Assembly (NCBI RefSeq): GCF_910592395.1
Contig: NC_088309.1
Coordinates: 15,814,599-15,878,598, forward strand
DNA from: Lineus longissimus
Taxonomy: Eukaryota; Nemertea; Pilidiophora; Heteronemertea; Lineidae
Direction: 5' to 3'
DNA length: 64,000 nt
In this document: piece after piece, positions 34,080 through 45,184 of the stretch
How the letters are laid out: each line of letters begins with the position of its first letter
Numbering within the stretch: position 1 is the stretch's first letter
Notes under the pieces: model-generated
Told to the model about the DNA's origin: nothing
Databases searched by the model: none
What the model saw: only the letters and a program-made list of their open reading frames with translations
Made by a program: the position numbers and the translations under genes

Positions 34080-36928
34080 TTAAAAGTCAAATCTAAGGTC
34101 TCGCCAAGTTTTGTCCAGGGTGGCCTTGAAGCCCTGTACTGTCTTGACTGCGACAACATCGCCTGGCAGGTTATTCCATGGGTTCACGACCCGCTCACAG
34201 AAACTCAGTCGCCTCAGTTCGGCGTTCACTCGCCTTTTTTTAAGCTTGTGGTCGTGGCCCCTGGTCCGCCGTAAGTTCACTGGGGCAGGGGGGAGCAGTT
34301 TCTCGACATCCCCACCACTAAGTCCTTTGACATACTTAAAGGTCTGAATCATATCTCCTCTAGCTCTCCTGTAGGCCAGAGAGTAGAGGTTCAGCGTTTC
34401 TAACCTTTGATGATACGGCTGGGTTCTTATCGCTGTGGCCAGTTTAGTTGCCCTCCTTTGGACAGACTCTAGGGTGCTCTTATCTTTCTTATGCTTTAAG
34501 AACAGGGCCTGGTTGCAGAATTCAAGGTGAGGGCGCACTAGTGTTGAGTAAAGCGTCTTTATCACAGGCACACTCCTCGATGACACGTTACGTTTAATTG
34601 TCCATAGGATCCGGTTTGCCTTTGCTGCAGTGTCCGTGACGTATTGGGAAAAAGAGAGATTTGGAGTGACTTTAACCCCAAGGTCTTTCTCGGCATCGCT
34701 AGCTCTTAGGTTCGTCCTCGCATGGCCTAGTCCGATTGAGTAATCCACGCATGGGTTATTACACCCGATATGTAGGCAACTACATTTGACGGGGTTCGGG
34801 GTAAGTAGCCATTTCAGGCACCAGCGGCTCAGCCTGTCAATGTCCTCCTGTAGGATAAGACTGTCCAGGATCCTCCTGATACCCCTATAGATTTTCAAAT
34901 CATCTGCCAGAAGCTTTCCACTTGAGTCGAACATCCGTGGTATGTCGTTGACATACAGGACGAATAGGATGGGCCCCAGGACACTGCCTTGGGGGATCCC
35001 ACTCATCACTGGACTCATTTCCGACGCTACACCCTGTACTGTTATGTACGGTCCGTGAGGAAGCTCCGTGTCCATTTTAACAACTGTTCGCATACACCCA
35101 TGGCCTGCAGTTTGATTAACAAGCGACGATGTGGCACTGTATCGAACGCCTTGCTGAAGTCGACGTAGATCACATCGACAGGCTCCTTGTTGTCTAGTCG
35201 CTGAGTGATGTCATCAAATATCTCAATGAGGTTTGTCTGACACCCCTTCCTCGGCAGGAAGCCGTGTTGATGGCTAGTCAGCTGACCAGATGATACCATG
35301 AATTCTAGGAACGCCTCCCTGATGAATGACTCAAGAATCTTGCATAGCACCGCTGTCAGGCTGATTGGCCTGTAATTAACGGGCTCTGCTGGGTCACCTT
35401 TACGTTTGAAGACGGGAGAAACTCGGGCAGTTTTCCAGTCTGTAGGAACTAGTCCTTCATTCACGGACCTGTTGAAGATTATGGTTACCGGCATAGCTAT
35501 CTCCATTGCTGTCTCCTTCAGCATTCTTGGGTGAATACTGTCTGGGCCTGCAGATTTGTTCACGTTGACCTCCTTCAGTTTTTTTTCTACCTTGGACTCT
35601 GTGATCTCTATGGGTGGCATAATGGCCTGTGGTGGTTCCAAGACGGGGAGATTATCTGTCGGTTCGTTCGTAAACACTGATGCAAACTGGGCTCTGAGCA
35701 TGTTTGCCTTTTCCTCGTCAGTGGTGGCATGAGTCCCATTTTTATCCCGTAGTGTGGGGATGTCTCTTCTCACTGTTGTTTGGCTGCGTACATAGCTCCA
35801 GAAGGCTTTTGGGTTTTTCTTGCTTTCCTCAGCGAGTCTGGCCTAAAAGTCTGCTTTTTTTGTCCTGGTGGCCCTACGAAGTCTGTTGCGTGCCGTCTTG
35901 AATGCCTGATGATTATCCTCTGTGCTTGCGTGGGTGTACCGTCTCCAAGTGCGGTTCTTCTCCCGTCTAAGTTCCGTGGTTTCATGGTCACAATAGGGTG
36001 CCTTCCGTATGTGTGGTCCTCCTTTGGATTGGGGAACACATTTATTGATCTCGGTGAGTATCGTATCCTTGAAGAATATCCAGGCATCGTTACATGTGGG
36101 TGCGTGGTGTAGGTAATCCCAGTTTGTTTGTCCCAAGTTTTCACGGAGCAGTGTGTAGTTTCCCTTGTGGTACTGCAGTTTTGGTTCGGGTCCCGCCTCT
36201 CTGCGGAGCAGTGTGATGTTGACTTCTACAACCATGCATATGTGATCACTAAGTCCCAAGAGGGGTAAGTATCGGATGCCCTTAATTATGTCGTGGTCTG
36301 AGCTGAGAACGACATCATCTATTTTGGGCTCCTGGCCGTGACGATAGCGGGTTGGACGGTCCACGTGCTGGCACAAGAGATTATCCATCACTGTTGCTTG
36401 GAAGGCCGTGTCAAGCGGTTTCACTCCCGTGGCGTTGGGGTCGCCCCACACAATCGACGAGTAATTCACATCCCCCACTAGCAACAAGTTGCAGTTCTTG
36501 TGACAGAGGTCCTCTATCAGCTTATTCAATGCGAAGGAATTACCGGGGTCAGAATTTGGGCTCCTGTAGACACATCCCAGGGTCACTGGTCTTGGGCGTG
36601 CGGGGATGGTGACCCATAATGACTCCTTGAACGCTGTGTTTGTAATGGGATGCACTGCGGCTGGTTCGATGTTGCTCCCCTCTTTTGTCCAGATGCCTGT
36701 CCCGCGCAGTCCTATTTGCTCTAAGTTATGGTATGGGGCACTATAGCCTGGTAATTTTAGGTCAGATTCCCTGAGTGGTTCGCCGAACTTAGGTTGGAGC
36801 TCGGTGATACAGATAATATCGGGGGCAGATGTCTGCAGTAACGCTATTAGTTCGTCCTTCTTATTGGAGAAAGTATCACAGTTAGTATATAAGATATGTA
36901 CAATATCAGCAACGGGGGCCTTACTCAA
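34080..36928 (-). pseudogene. LINE ORF2: endonuclease and reverse transcriptase
   Basis: The APE-type endonuclease (residues with N-C-D-T-F, I-T-E-L, D-V-N-Y-S, S-D-H) lies in 35843-36928. The reverse transcriptase follows (S-A-G-P-D-S-I-H-P, Y-R-P-I-S-L-T, D-F-S-K-A-F-D, G-I-P-Q-G-S-V-L-G-P, and ADDLK in place of the usual AxDD core). There is one in-frame stop at about 35843 and a frameshift near 35090. The C-terminal part ends at 34080 with the W-N-x-L-P block of CR1/RTE-like elements. The enzyme would nick target DNA and copy the element RNA there; this copy is inactive. Confidence 0.9.
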
Positions 36929-37062
36929 TGTGGAACTATTTACAGTTGTGGGAGAACCATCTAGTCATTGATTATTCTCGGTATTCTCATCTTCCTTCGG
37001 TTCCGCATCGCGACGAAGCCTGCGCCTATTCCTCACTGTCACAATTTTATTACCTTGTATCT

Positions 37063-38742
37063 TCAGATCAGTTTCACCAGCCTCAATTCTGTCATCTTGT
37101 TCCTTGCGGAGGTTTTGTATGCGTCACTTTGCTTTTTTGTTCTATCCTGGATGCAGTGTACTCCTTTGAGGCTATCAGGGGCAGCCCGACGTACTTCCAG
37201 GAATGCGTCAAAACAGACTTGTTTATCGTGTTCACTCCTGAAGATTGCTTTCAGTGGTTTAGGACCTTTGAAGTCAGCCCCAACAGCCGTCCTGACCATG
37301 ACCCTCGGCCTAGGAGGGTGGAACAGGCCTAGAGTGTCTGATAGGAAGTCAAGCAGGGCTTTATCGTCATGTTCCTTCCTCACATTTACTCTGCGTTCAC
37401 CAGACTCCTCTAGGTTGAAAAATATCAGGTTTGTTTTACGCCTCTCTGCATCAGCTAGCTCAGACCGTAGTTCCTCTAGTTTCATATCAATCTGCCCTCC
37501 TGGTATCTCAACATTGATGTCCCGAATAATGTCCTTTTTTAGGTTCTCTAATTCTGCCCCTAATTTGGTACGATCAATAATTGGCTTTTTTTTCAGTTCC
37601 TGGACATCACGTGCCAATTTTTCTACAACTGAGACATCCGCTTTACGATTTAGGGCCTCCATTATGGTAGTCTGGTTCAACTCCATTTTCCCCAGGATTG
37701 TGGTGAGGGTAGACATTTGGTCGTTAAGTTTATCAAGCCGCGAGTTCAAATGATCACTTCTGGCGGATGCCCGGGTATCATGAATCAGTTCTCCCTTGGT
37801 TAAGATGCCCCTGCATCTAGGGCATGTGTACATGTGATTCGACATCATTGGGTCAATGCTTTGGATAAGACTCAGCGAGACTGGGCTACACGTGTTGCAG
37901 ATAGGGCGCTCACAAAAATTGCATTTGGTGATCTCAGCATCCAGTATGATGGTATCTCCACAATCTAGGCAAGGTGCGCGACCCTTATGGGCGGTCGGCG
38001 TAGAGGTGGCTCGGGCTAGGTCAGGAGCAGACGAAACTCTATGCATTCCATTGGAATTCGACCTGTACCGTTTCCTCCTCTTGGTGTCAGATCTGGTTCC
38101 GTCCTGTGGGGGGGCGGGCGTACCATCGGGTAACGAGAGAATGCGCCCCTGGGGTTGGCTCTGTGAAGGGTTTTTCCAGAAATGCATTTTAAGCGATTTT
38201 CTCCGAAGGTTCTCCATCCCTTGTTTACCACCATTCCTGGGACGGCCTCTGTCTGCATGATTGGTATGGTCGGGGTTGTCCGTGAGGTTCATGGTTGCCT
38301 CACTAATTTCGCAGGAGTAAGTGGCCTGGCTGGTGGTTAAGGGGAGAGTGCTAGCGTTAATACTCTCATCAAAGGCCAGAGAGTCATACGGCAGGATGGG
38401 GTTAATGGGCTTTCCATCATTGCTGTTATTAGCGCGGTCCGCAAGTTGGCTCTGTGATGATAATGAGCCAATACCCGGGCCAACAGATGCTATTATAATA
38501 GTCTTATCTGAGTCTAGTTCCTCCATACTGGTCGTGCATTCCATACTGTTATCGGGGGTGGCACTATCGTCGTCTTCGTTAACGTTCACCACAGGCACAG
38601 GTTCAGCAGCAGGTTTTTCATGGGTAGGCCTACTACTAGCCTTGTCAGTGTCACTTACAGGCTTGGCACTAGCAGCTATGTTGGAAGGCGGCCTGTCCCA
38701 GGCGTTGTTCGTTGGTTTCCCGGATGTGTTTTTGGTTGGCAT
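37063..38742 (-). CDS. LINE ORF1 protein with zinc finger and coiled coil
   Basis: 559 residues, intact. A disordered Ser/Asn/Pro-rich N-terminal half is followed by a PHD-like cysteine cluster in the middle (C-L-D-C-G-D ... C-N-F-C ... C-N-T-C ... C-P-R-C). Then comes a long coiled coil (L-N-S-R-L-D-K-L) and an RRM-like segment with NLIFFNLEES. ORF1 proteins of CR1-like LINEs with PHD-type fingers are common in invertebrates and bind the element RNA. The ATG at 38742 follows a GC-rich leader. The assignment is by architecture and position before ORF2. Confidence 0.8.
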   Translation of the reverse strand: MPTKNTSGKPTNNAWDRPPSNIAASAKPVSDTDKASSRPTHEKPAAEPVPVVNVNEDDDSATPDNSMECTTSMEELDSDKTIIIASVGPGIGSLSSQSQLADRANNSNDGKPINPILPYDSLAFDESINASTLPLTTSQATYSCEISEATMNLTDNPDHTNHADRGRPRNGGKQGMENLRRKSLKMHFWKNPSQSQPQGRILSLPDGTPAPPQDGTRSDTKRRKRYRSNSNGMHRVSSAPDLARATSTPTAHKGRAPCLDCGDTIILDAEITKCNFCERPICNTCSPVSLSLIQSIDPMMSNHMYTCPRCRGILTKGELIHDTRASARSDHLNSRLDKLNDQMSTLTTILGKMELNQTTIMEALNRKADVSVVEKLARDVQELKKKPIIDRTKLGAELENLKKDIIRDINVEIPGGQIDMKLEELRSELADAERRKTNLIFFNLEESGERRVNVRKEHDDKALLDFLSDTLGLFHPPRPRVMVRTAVGADFKGPKPLKAIFRSEHDKQVCFDAFLEVRRAAPDSLKGVHCIQDRTKKQSDAYKTSARNKMTELRLVKLI

Positions 38743-39451
38743 AGTGGATATACACTATGATTCTGTGTAATGCACCGTATACGCAGTTACCGGTGTGTCA
38801 GCGTGTGTTTGTTTACAAACAATCAGTTGACAGCTGGTGGAGTAGCGTTCGATGCAGTTATTGCGGGAGCGGTGACCGGGCTGAACACACACAGTCACAG
38901 ATTAACTAGCAGAAAAAGAGAGCATACAGTACCCGTGATCCATGGATTTTTAAGTCCTTCCTCGTTATCAGCGGCGGATGCACAGGAGAATCCGAGAATA
39001 GGGTTGTTAGCTCAGCCGGACAGTGGAATGCTCAGCGATCCAAGATGGCGGCATTGGGCGCGAAGTGTGAAAGACCGAATAAAAGTATTTACAGAGACAC
39101 GTAGGATGGATGATTGATCACGAAACTCCGTCAGAATATCATCGGGTCGATACTACACAAGATTAGTTGACATAAATAGCGAGATAGTCATGAGAACAAA
39201 TGAATTTGGCAAAAATTCCGGAGCTAAAGTCATTCAACACCACACCCGCGCGCATGCTTAGAACCCATGTGGTATAGCAAGTGAACAGTGGCCGAACTAG
39301 AGACTTGTTTACGTGCTGTATCATACACATCGGACTGACATTTATTTCTTACCTGTTCACTGTTGCACTTGACCCACATGTCAGATTCATTGGAGAAAAC
39401 GAAAAAACGACCTCCCAGTTCTCACAAATAATGTTACAATGGCACGAATTA

Positions 39452-39629
39452 CAGTAGAACCTCTCTATTAAGGACACCCTCTGGACTGAAACGTACTGTC
39501 CTTGATAGAGAGGTGTCCTGATAAGAGAGGTCAAATTGAATGGTAACAACCAATTTGGGACTAAAACTAGTGTCCTTAATAGAGAGGTTGTCCATAATAG
39601 AGAGGTGTCCGCTAAGGGAGGTTCCACTG
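39452..39629. mobile_element. pogo/Tigger-like MITE
   Basis: 178 bp with ends CAGTAGAACCTC and GGTTCCACTG, flanked by TA on both sides (39450-39451 and 39630-39631). Internal GATAGAGAGGTGTCC-type repeats fill most of it. Confidence 0.9.
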
Positions 39630-39806
39630 TACACATAACCTGGGCGGAACCCCGCAAACACCACATCTAGCCTCCTCAGCCTGAGGTGACATCATGGTCG
39701 ATTCTGTCGTTGGCTCATCATCCCGGTCCTCGTATAAGACAGTGCTTATACTGTCTTCGTTACTAATCTCACTATCGTCAGTGGAGCAAACGCTTCCTCC
39801 TGGCAT
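39630..39806 (-). CDS. Possible upstream exon of hAT transposon 2
   Basis: From the ATG at 39806 (MPGGSVCSTDD) an acidic frame reads to C-G-V-C-G-V-P-P-R, then meets the MITE. A donor-like GTAAG is at about 39350. Its leader (about 39807-39852) matches the leader of the MPGN exon at 33541, so the 5' part of the transposon carries a duplicated start region. Function unknown. Confidence 0.35.
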
Positions 39807-40334
39807 TCTTTATGCGATAAAAACACTCCGTCTCCTCTTACAATCTTACATTCGAGACGAAATTGAACAGTTGCCCGGCATATCCATCTCAAAATCACGG
39901 TCATTTACATACCGAAAGTGCCAAAACATTTCAATCGTACCCAGGTTTCATAATACACAAGAAGTGTACGTCAATGCATGCAGAAGGATTCAAGGAACCT
40001 CGATCGGGAATCCCCGTGCATGAGTTTCCTTTGTTATCACGGGGCGGCGCTGATGTCGAAACCAGCATTTATAATATATGCGTTGGTCGGAGCACGTGGC
40101 CGACAAGTCCTGTGCCGATGTCTGATCGCTGAAGTGCCAAACGTAAGAAAGAACAAGACAGTTTGAGAAATCATGCTCTTTTTTTTAAAAACAACATTGT
40201 TACATATTTCCATGACTTTTCCATGAATTTGTACAAAATTATTCTATTTTAACGACTTTTCAAGGCCTTTTGAAGAAAAATTAAAATCCCATGACTTTCC
40301 AGGTTTTCCATGACCCGGCCGAACCCTGGTACAT

Positions 40335-41227
40335 GTAACAGAAGCAAAACAACGAAAATGGTGTCCGTTCAAGAATGAGTAAGCGTGACCAAATAAGGAA
40401 TGCCATTCATGGCTCAACGAGGTATGTCGAATTAATTATTGATCGAGACCCGTGAAAGCATGCCGTGGAAGGCGTTCCGACTCGGGATCGGCCTAGTCAA
40501 TTTCACCCGCGATTTCTATGAAAACTGACACTTCTGGGAACTGAGAATACTTCAACGTATGACCCATCTCCCCCCTACCCCCTGGACTTTTATTGCAGAT
40601 CTGCACGAAGCTCAGGACTCAAGTTTTTGGCTACCTGAAAGCCGGAATGTAACTACGCAGTTCAGTTTGACGATCACCGACTCTCAGACCAAGCTGCATT
40701 TCGCAGATCGTTTTTCAACGATCGTCGACGAACTATTTCAAATTAATCACATCCAATTAAACAATTCAAGCCTTCCCTAATGTCATCAACATGCAATAAC
40801 ACAAGCAGCCAAATATTATCGCCTATGAAATTGTGAATTTAATGAGAACTTACCTCTGAATTGACAGAACGCGATCTATTCCATAGCATGGTCTCCTTAC
40901 ATCTGAACTGCGCAGACTCCGAGACGTGACGTTCGCTGCACGTGTGATTGCACGTGGGATAAATTTAAAATGCTCGTCTTGGGGGTGCTCACTAAATTGC
41001 GCCAGTAACACCACCTGGTGAGAAATTCATGAACCACGCCTATTGATAATGAAAGAGAAAGCTTTGCTCTATAAAATTAGATTTGATTCATGATCCCCAA
41101 CTTAAAGATTTAGGAGAAATCAGCTGCTGGAAAAGTTTTTGGAAAATTTCGCTCGGTGCCACCTAGTGGCCAAACCGCTCATCCTGCCGGACCCACATTT
41201 GGTCTATTCAGGAGTCCTTAAGGGTCA
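40335..41227. other. Stretch without a recognised gene
   Basis: No homology or repeat structure is recognised. A 73-codon open frame at 40559-40780 has no motif. Confidence 0.5.
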
Positions 41228-41446
41228 GGATCCATATTCATAAACGTACTTAAGTCAAAGTAAGGCACTTAAACGCCATCTTAATCTAAGCAACATACTT
41301 AAGTGAAATTCTATATGATACTTAACCTTGGTGACTTGCTCAAACATACCCTTATATTTGAGACACCTCTGGGTCTGTCTTAACTTTAAGTTGTTTGGAG
41401 AAGTCACAAAACACAACGTTCATTTTGCGGCAAACCACCGTGAGAG

Positions 41447-42496
41447 ATGGCTGCGTTAATGTTGGCAGTGCAAATGGATTTGGATGCGAGGCGTGCTATG
41501 CGTCGTGAGAAAATTTTTCGAGACAGAGTCCACCCACTTGAGATCTACAACGACTTGCAATTATATCAACGCTACAGATTGGATAGGCAAACGAGTCTTG
41601 ACTTGGTCGATGCTGTTAGGAATTATATCGAGCCACAAACAGACCGAAACCATGCTTTGCCAGCCGACCTGAAGGTGCTTGCAACATTAAGATTTTATGC
41701 CTCGGGTTTCCAGGAAGTCACCGGGGATACGGTACACATTTCCCAACCCAGCATGAGCCGCATTATAACGCAAATGACGGATGCACTGATTCATTTGCTA
41801 CACAACATCATTAAATTCCCTGCGCTTCAAGACATCCCTCGTATTTCTGCAGCATTTTATGAAATAGCGAACTTCCCTGGCATTATAGGGTTGATTGATG
41901 GTACGCATGTTTGGATCATTGGCCCTACTCATCACGAATGGAGATACGTCAACAGGAAAAACTATTATTCTATCAACGTACAGGTGGTCATGGATGCTCA
42001 TTATCGATTCATAAACGTTGTAGCGAGATGGCCTGGAAGCACCCATGATTCGATCATTTTGAGAGAAAGTGGGCTAGCCGAAGTGATGGAAGTCGGGCAG
42101 GGTAATGAAGTCCTTCTAGGCGACAGCGGGTATCCAGTAAGACCATGGCTGATGACACCCTTCCTAAACCCGAACACAACGCAGCAGCGACGATACAACC
42201 GTTCCCACAAAAGAACTCGATGCTTGGTAGAAAGGGGAATAGGCCAGTGGAAAAGGCGTTTTCATTGCCTCCATGGACAACTCCGCTATACACCGTTAAA
42301 AGCTTGCGGCATCATTTCTGCATGCGCAATGTTGCATAATATTGCCATCGACAGAGGTCTCCCTGATTTTGACGAACAGCCAATCGAGCTACAGCCACAG
42401 CCTGACGACGATGATGACGATGTAGAAAATGTTGTTGCCTTTGGTCGACTTAACGGAGCAGCTGCGAGGAACCAAATAGTCAACCAACACTTCTAA
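41447..42496 (+). CDS. Harbinger transposase (HARBI1-like), intact
   Basis: 349 residues without break. The N-terminal part holds a helical DNA-binding region ending in H-I-S-Q-P-S-M-S-R. The DDE nuclease has D151 in GLIDGTH, D226 in LLGDSGYP and E262 in VERGIGQWK, plus the conserved W-P-G-S-T-H-D-S block. The C-terminus has an acidic run. The length matches full HARBI1-type transposases. It would act with the Myb-like partner encoded at 42811-43775. An ATG at 41447 in an AGAGATGG context is the natural start. Confidence 0.95.
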   Translation: MAALMLAVQMDLDARRAMRREKIFRDRVHPLEIYNDLQLYQRYRLDRQTSLDLVDAVRNYIEPQTDRNHALPADLKVLATLRFYASGFQEVTGDTVHISQPSMSRIITQMTDALIHLLHNIIKFPALQDIPRISAAFYEIANFPGIIGLIDGTHVWIIGPTHHEWRYVNRKNYYSINVQVVMDAHYRFINVVARWPGSTHDSIILRESGLAEVMEVGQGNEVLLGDSGYPVRPWLMTPFLNPNTTQQRRYNRSHKRTRCLVERGIGQWKRRFHCLHGQLRYTPLKACGIISACAMLHNIAIDRGLPDFDEQPIELQPQPDDDDDDVENVVAFGRLNGAAARNQIVNQHF

Positions 42497-42810
42497 GGTG
42501 AGTAAAAGCGAAGAAAAAAGGAGAGATTATAATGATAAATTTATTTCAAGAGACCATCAAACAGAACATCCTTTGGGGGCCTAGATGTACATGCACTTCT
42601 ACAGAGAGGTGTATGCGTAATTTCCAAATGATTGACCATCATTTCTGTGTGAAAATGAATAAATTTCAGCCGGCTGTTTTTCTAACTTATTCTTTTTTAT
42701 CTTCAAAACATCAATTTCTAAATTTAATTTATTTTTTTCTTATTTCAGTTTTTCAATCTCCAAGTTAGCCCTTTCCTTCTCAAGGATCAATAGCTCCTTT
42801 TGCATGCTCA

Positions 42811-43775
42811 CTAATTCATTCTTATCTTCTTCCTTCTTTCCTTTTTTTGTTTTTCATTCTCCGATTCGGGCACAGGTGGACATGGATTTGGCAACGCTGA
42901 AGGAGGAGCACGTTTTTGCATAATTCGTTGTAATCTGCTTGGGGGACCAACGGCAGCCGAGACTTACCTGTGCTCTTGTGTACAGGACGTATAATTGAGA
43001 CGTAGAGTTTGCTCATCATCGGTGATGGTACTGAAATAACAATGACAGTTTTTCACAAAATATGGTTCAAGAAACACCAACCTTGACATTTCAGCAATGT
43101 TAATTTGGAAATATTTGCCAATAATGGCTAAAGAGTTATGAAATTAAATTGATGTAGCAGTGAACATTTCAAACTGTTAAAATTGTCAGAAATCTGCAGC
43201 TCCACCTCTGTTTAAAGTGAATAAAGGGAGCCTACCTTGAACTAGGTTGTGAGTTGAAGGAAATATTGCTCCGCCGAGGTTCGATGCTGTCATATCCGCC
43301 ATCAATCCCATAAACCGTCGGATCATCCTCCCCTATCACAGCTGCGATCTTCTGCGACAGGGTTGATGGTTCATCTGGTCGGGGTCCCCCACCTATAAAT
43401 ATCCAACAAGTGTGTCAGTGATATCATCAGGAACTGCAGCTGTTGATTAATGTGAAGCAACACTAATGAAATGTCTTAGATTAGAATAAATCCTGTACCT
43501 GTCTTTGAAAGCTCCTTCTTGTACGCCCTGTATTCATCTTTCATCCCGGACGCCATATTTTGCCATTTTTTTTGTAGTTCTTCGACCGTGCGCAATACGT
43601 TTGGGTTCCTGGTATTCATGGCGTCTGCGATTTGCACCCAGGCATCATGCTTTTTCTTGGTAGTTACATTTGTTGAAAACTTCGAGGAAATAACGGACAT
43701 CACCTTTTCGTATTCTTCGATTAATCGCACCTTCTCTGCTTCAGAGAAATTTGGCTTCCTCTTTTTCTTATCCAT
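42811..43775 (-). CDS. Four-exon Myb/SANT-like partner protein of Harbinger 2
   Basis: Exons 43499-43775, 43236-43392, 42968-43030 and 42811-42934 have GT-AG borders and join in one frame (621 nt, 206 residues, stop TAG at 42811-42813). Exon 1 holds the Myb/SANT-like domain (F-S-E-A-E-K-V-R-L-I-E-E-Y ... W-V-Q-I-A-D-A-M-N ... L-Q-K-K-W-Q-N). The middle is acidic, and the end is a Lys/Glu-rich helix. Accessory proteins of this kind bind Harbinger ends and recruit the transposase. Every exon join stays in frame, so the model is strong although no transcript was seen. Confidence 0.85.
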
Positions 43776-44122
43776 GTTTCATGCAATCTGCCAAGCTGCA
43801 TGAATCAGACAGTGTATGGGAGACACTTTCTATAGGCCCTATTTCTTATATCCTAGGCCTTGTGAAAGTATTACACAATAATGACGCTGTCTTCCTGTCC
43901 ATGATGAGGTTTGGCACATGTCCAAACCGCAAAAATCGACATGAAATGCGACATTGGCACGTTTGCAGAATGTAAAGCAAGTCACTTAAAGTTATTCGAG
44001 GTACTTTGCTTAGCTGATCACTTAGTGGCTTTATGAATGCCAACTTAAGTGAGGCACTTAAGTTAGCAAGTCACTTAGTGCGTTTTTATACTTAAGTTAA
44101 GAAGTTTTATAAATATGGACCC

Positions 44123-45180
44123 TGAACGCCTCAGAGGGTAAATCTATCGCCTATCCGCCATAGTTTTGAAACGTGCCTGTTTAACGGACAGACAGACGGC
44201 CCGACCCACATCTGAGCATAAATTGGGTACTGACGTCCATGACTTATTGGTTATTTTCCTATTGGGTACAAAAAACTGTTGGCACATTGCGTTACATAAT
44301 GGTTATCCTGTCTAATGAGCATTATTGGTTACCTCAAATTGCTTGTTGGGTACTTCAACTGCCACCCTTGGAAGCTTCTGAAATTTTGAAAACCACCATT
44401 GTAACAAACTGGACACACAATATCCATCCTGAACCCAGGCCAACATGCGGCAATAACGACCGAGCTTATCTAACGTGTACGAGGGGAGGAGGATACGACT
44501 TACTCTGGATTTTCGAGGATGCACAATATCAGGGCTAGATGGGCTAGATGTACAAAGGCTTTTGACATGCCAATCTACCGGCGTTGTGCATCGGTATTCC
44601 CGAAGACAAAGACTTTGGGTTTTTTGCACACCACCGATAAGTCGGGATGGCTTTGGAAGACTTATTCACAGACAGATCTTCTATGAACATCAAACGGTAC
44701 CCGTCTTGATCAAAGTGACACCTATTCACATGTTCGCATTGCCAATAAAGATTTAAGCAAATCACATGTACATGATATAGTTGTTCTAACCAGAAGTTAC
44801 AACAAAGTTCAGGTACAAAGGAAATACAACACAACAACATGGTCCAGAAGGAATCACTGTAAAAACCACACACTGCTTGAGGAAAACCACACCAATGCAC
44901 TTCAGAATCAACCACCGACCACAACTCTCCTCTTGCAGTGGTTGTGCTCAGCCGCATTTTACTTCCCATACAATATGCTGGCGAACACAACCACTACAAT
45001 TGGAGTGGACCGACCACAAGCATTGTTGTGGATGGAGGGGGGGGGTGTGAGGGATTGACCACATCGTGAGGCGTGAGTGCTTCATCAGGGTAGAGGGCCA
45101 TGATATTGGGGAATGGCACAGTTGGCTTTTCTTTTCTGTGACAAAATTTTTGGGGAGGGGGTATTGTCACTTGTCCCCCC
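44123..45180. other. Stretch without a recognised gene
   Basis: No coding signal is seen. Weak inverted motifs around GACCACAA occur near 44910-45030. The satellite array follows. Confidence 0.5.
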
Positions 45181-45184
45181 TCCT

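Larger units (their letters stand above)
33889..39055 (-). mobile_element. CR1-like LINE
   Basis: A minus-strand non-LTR element with ORF1 (37063-38742), ORF2 (34080-36928), a 3' UTR of about 170 bp and a 3' tail of GAT repeats (33884-33908). The 5' UTR is GC-rich. The 5' limit is not defined by a target duplication, so 39055 is approximate. Confidence 0.8.
33830..39290. mobile_element. Element with about 26-bp terminal inverted repeats enclosing a LINE
   Basis: CACTGTTCACTTGC at 33830-33843 matches the inverse of 39277-39290, and similarity continues through CACATGG. The flanks are GCCGAAC (33823-33829 and 39291-39297), or GGCCGAAC if the ends are set one base in. This looks like a non-autonomous DNA transposon that received the LINE next to its left end. 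The superfamily is not determined; a 7-8 bp duplication fits hAT or P types. Confidence 0.65.
20981..40328 (-). mobile_element. hAT transposon 2 (carries nested BEL/Pao, TIR element with LINE, and MITE)
   Basis: The left end starts CAGGGTTTTTCCCC (20981) and the right end is the inverse of CAGGGTTCGGCC (to 40328). Both have subterminal CATGACTT-type repeats. The flanks carry the same 6-bp GTACAT (20975-20980 and 40329-40334). The minus-strand transposase exons lie at 30684-33541. Inside are BEL/Pao 2 (21507-30436), a TIR element with a LINE (33830-39290) and a pogo-like MITE (39452-39629). The 6-bp duplication matches that of hAT transposon 1 in length. Confidence 0.85.
41228..44122. mobile_element. 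Harbinger DNA transposon 2, apparently intact
   Basis: The left end reads GGATCCATATTCATAAA from 41228. The right end, inverted from 44122, reads GGGTCCATATTTATAAA. Both ends are rich in CACTTAAG/ACTTAAGT subterminal motifs. The 3-bp flanks are TCA and TGA, complementary rather than identical, so the target duplication is not confirmed. It contains a transposase gene (plus) and a Myb-like gene (minus), convergent. Confidence 0.8.
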
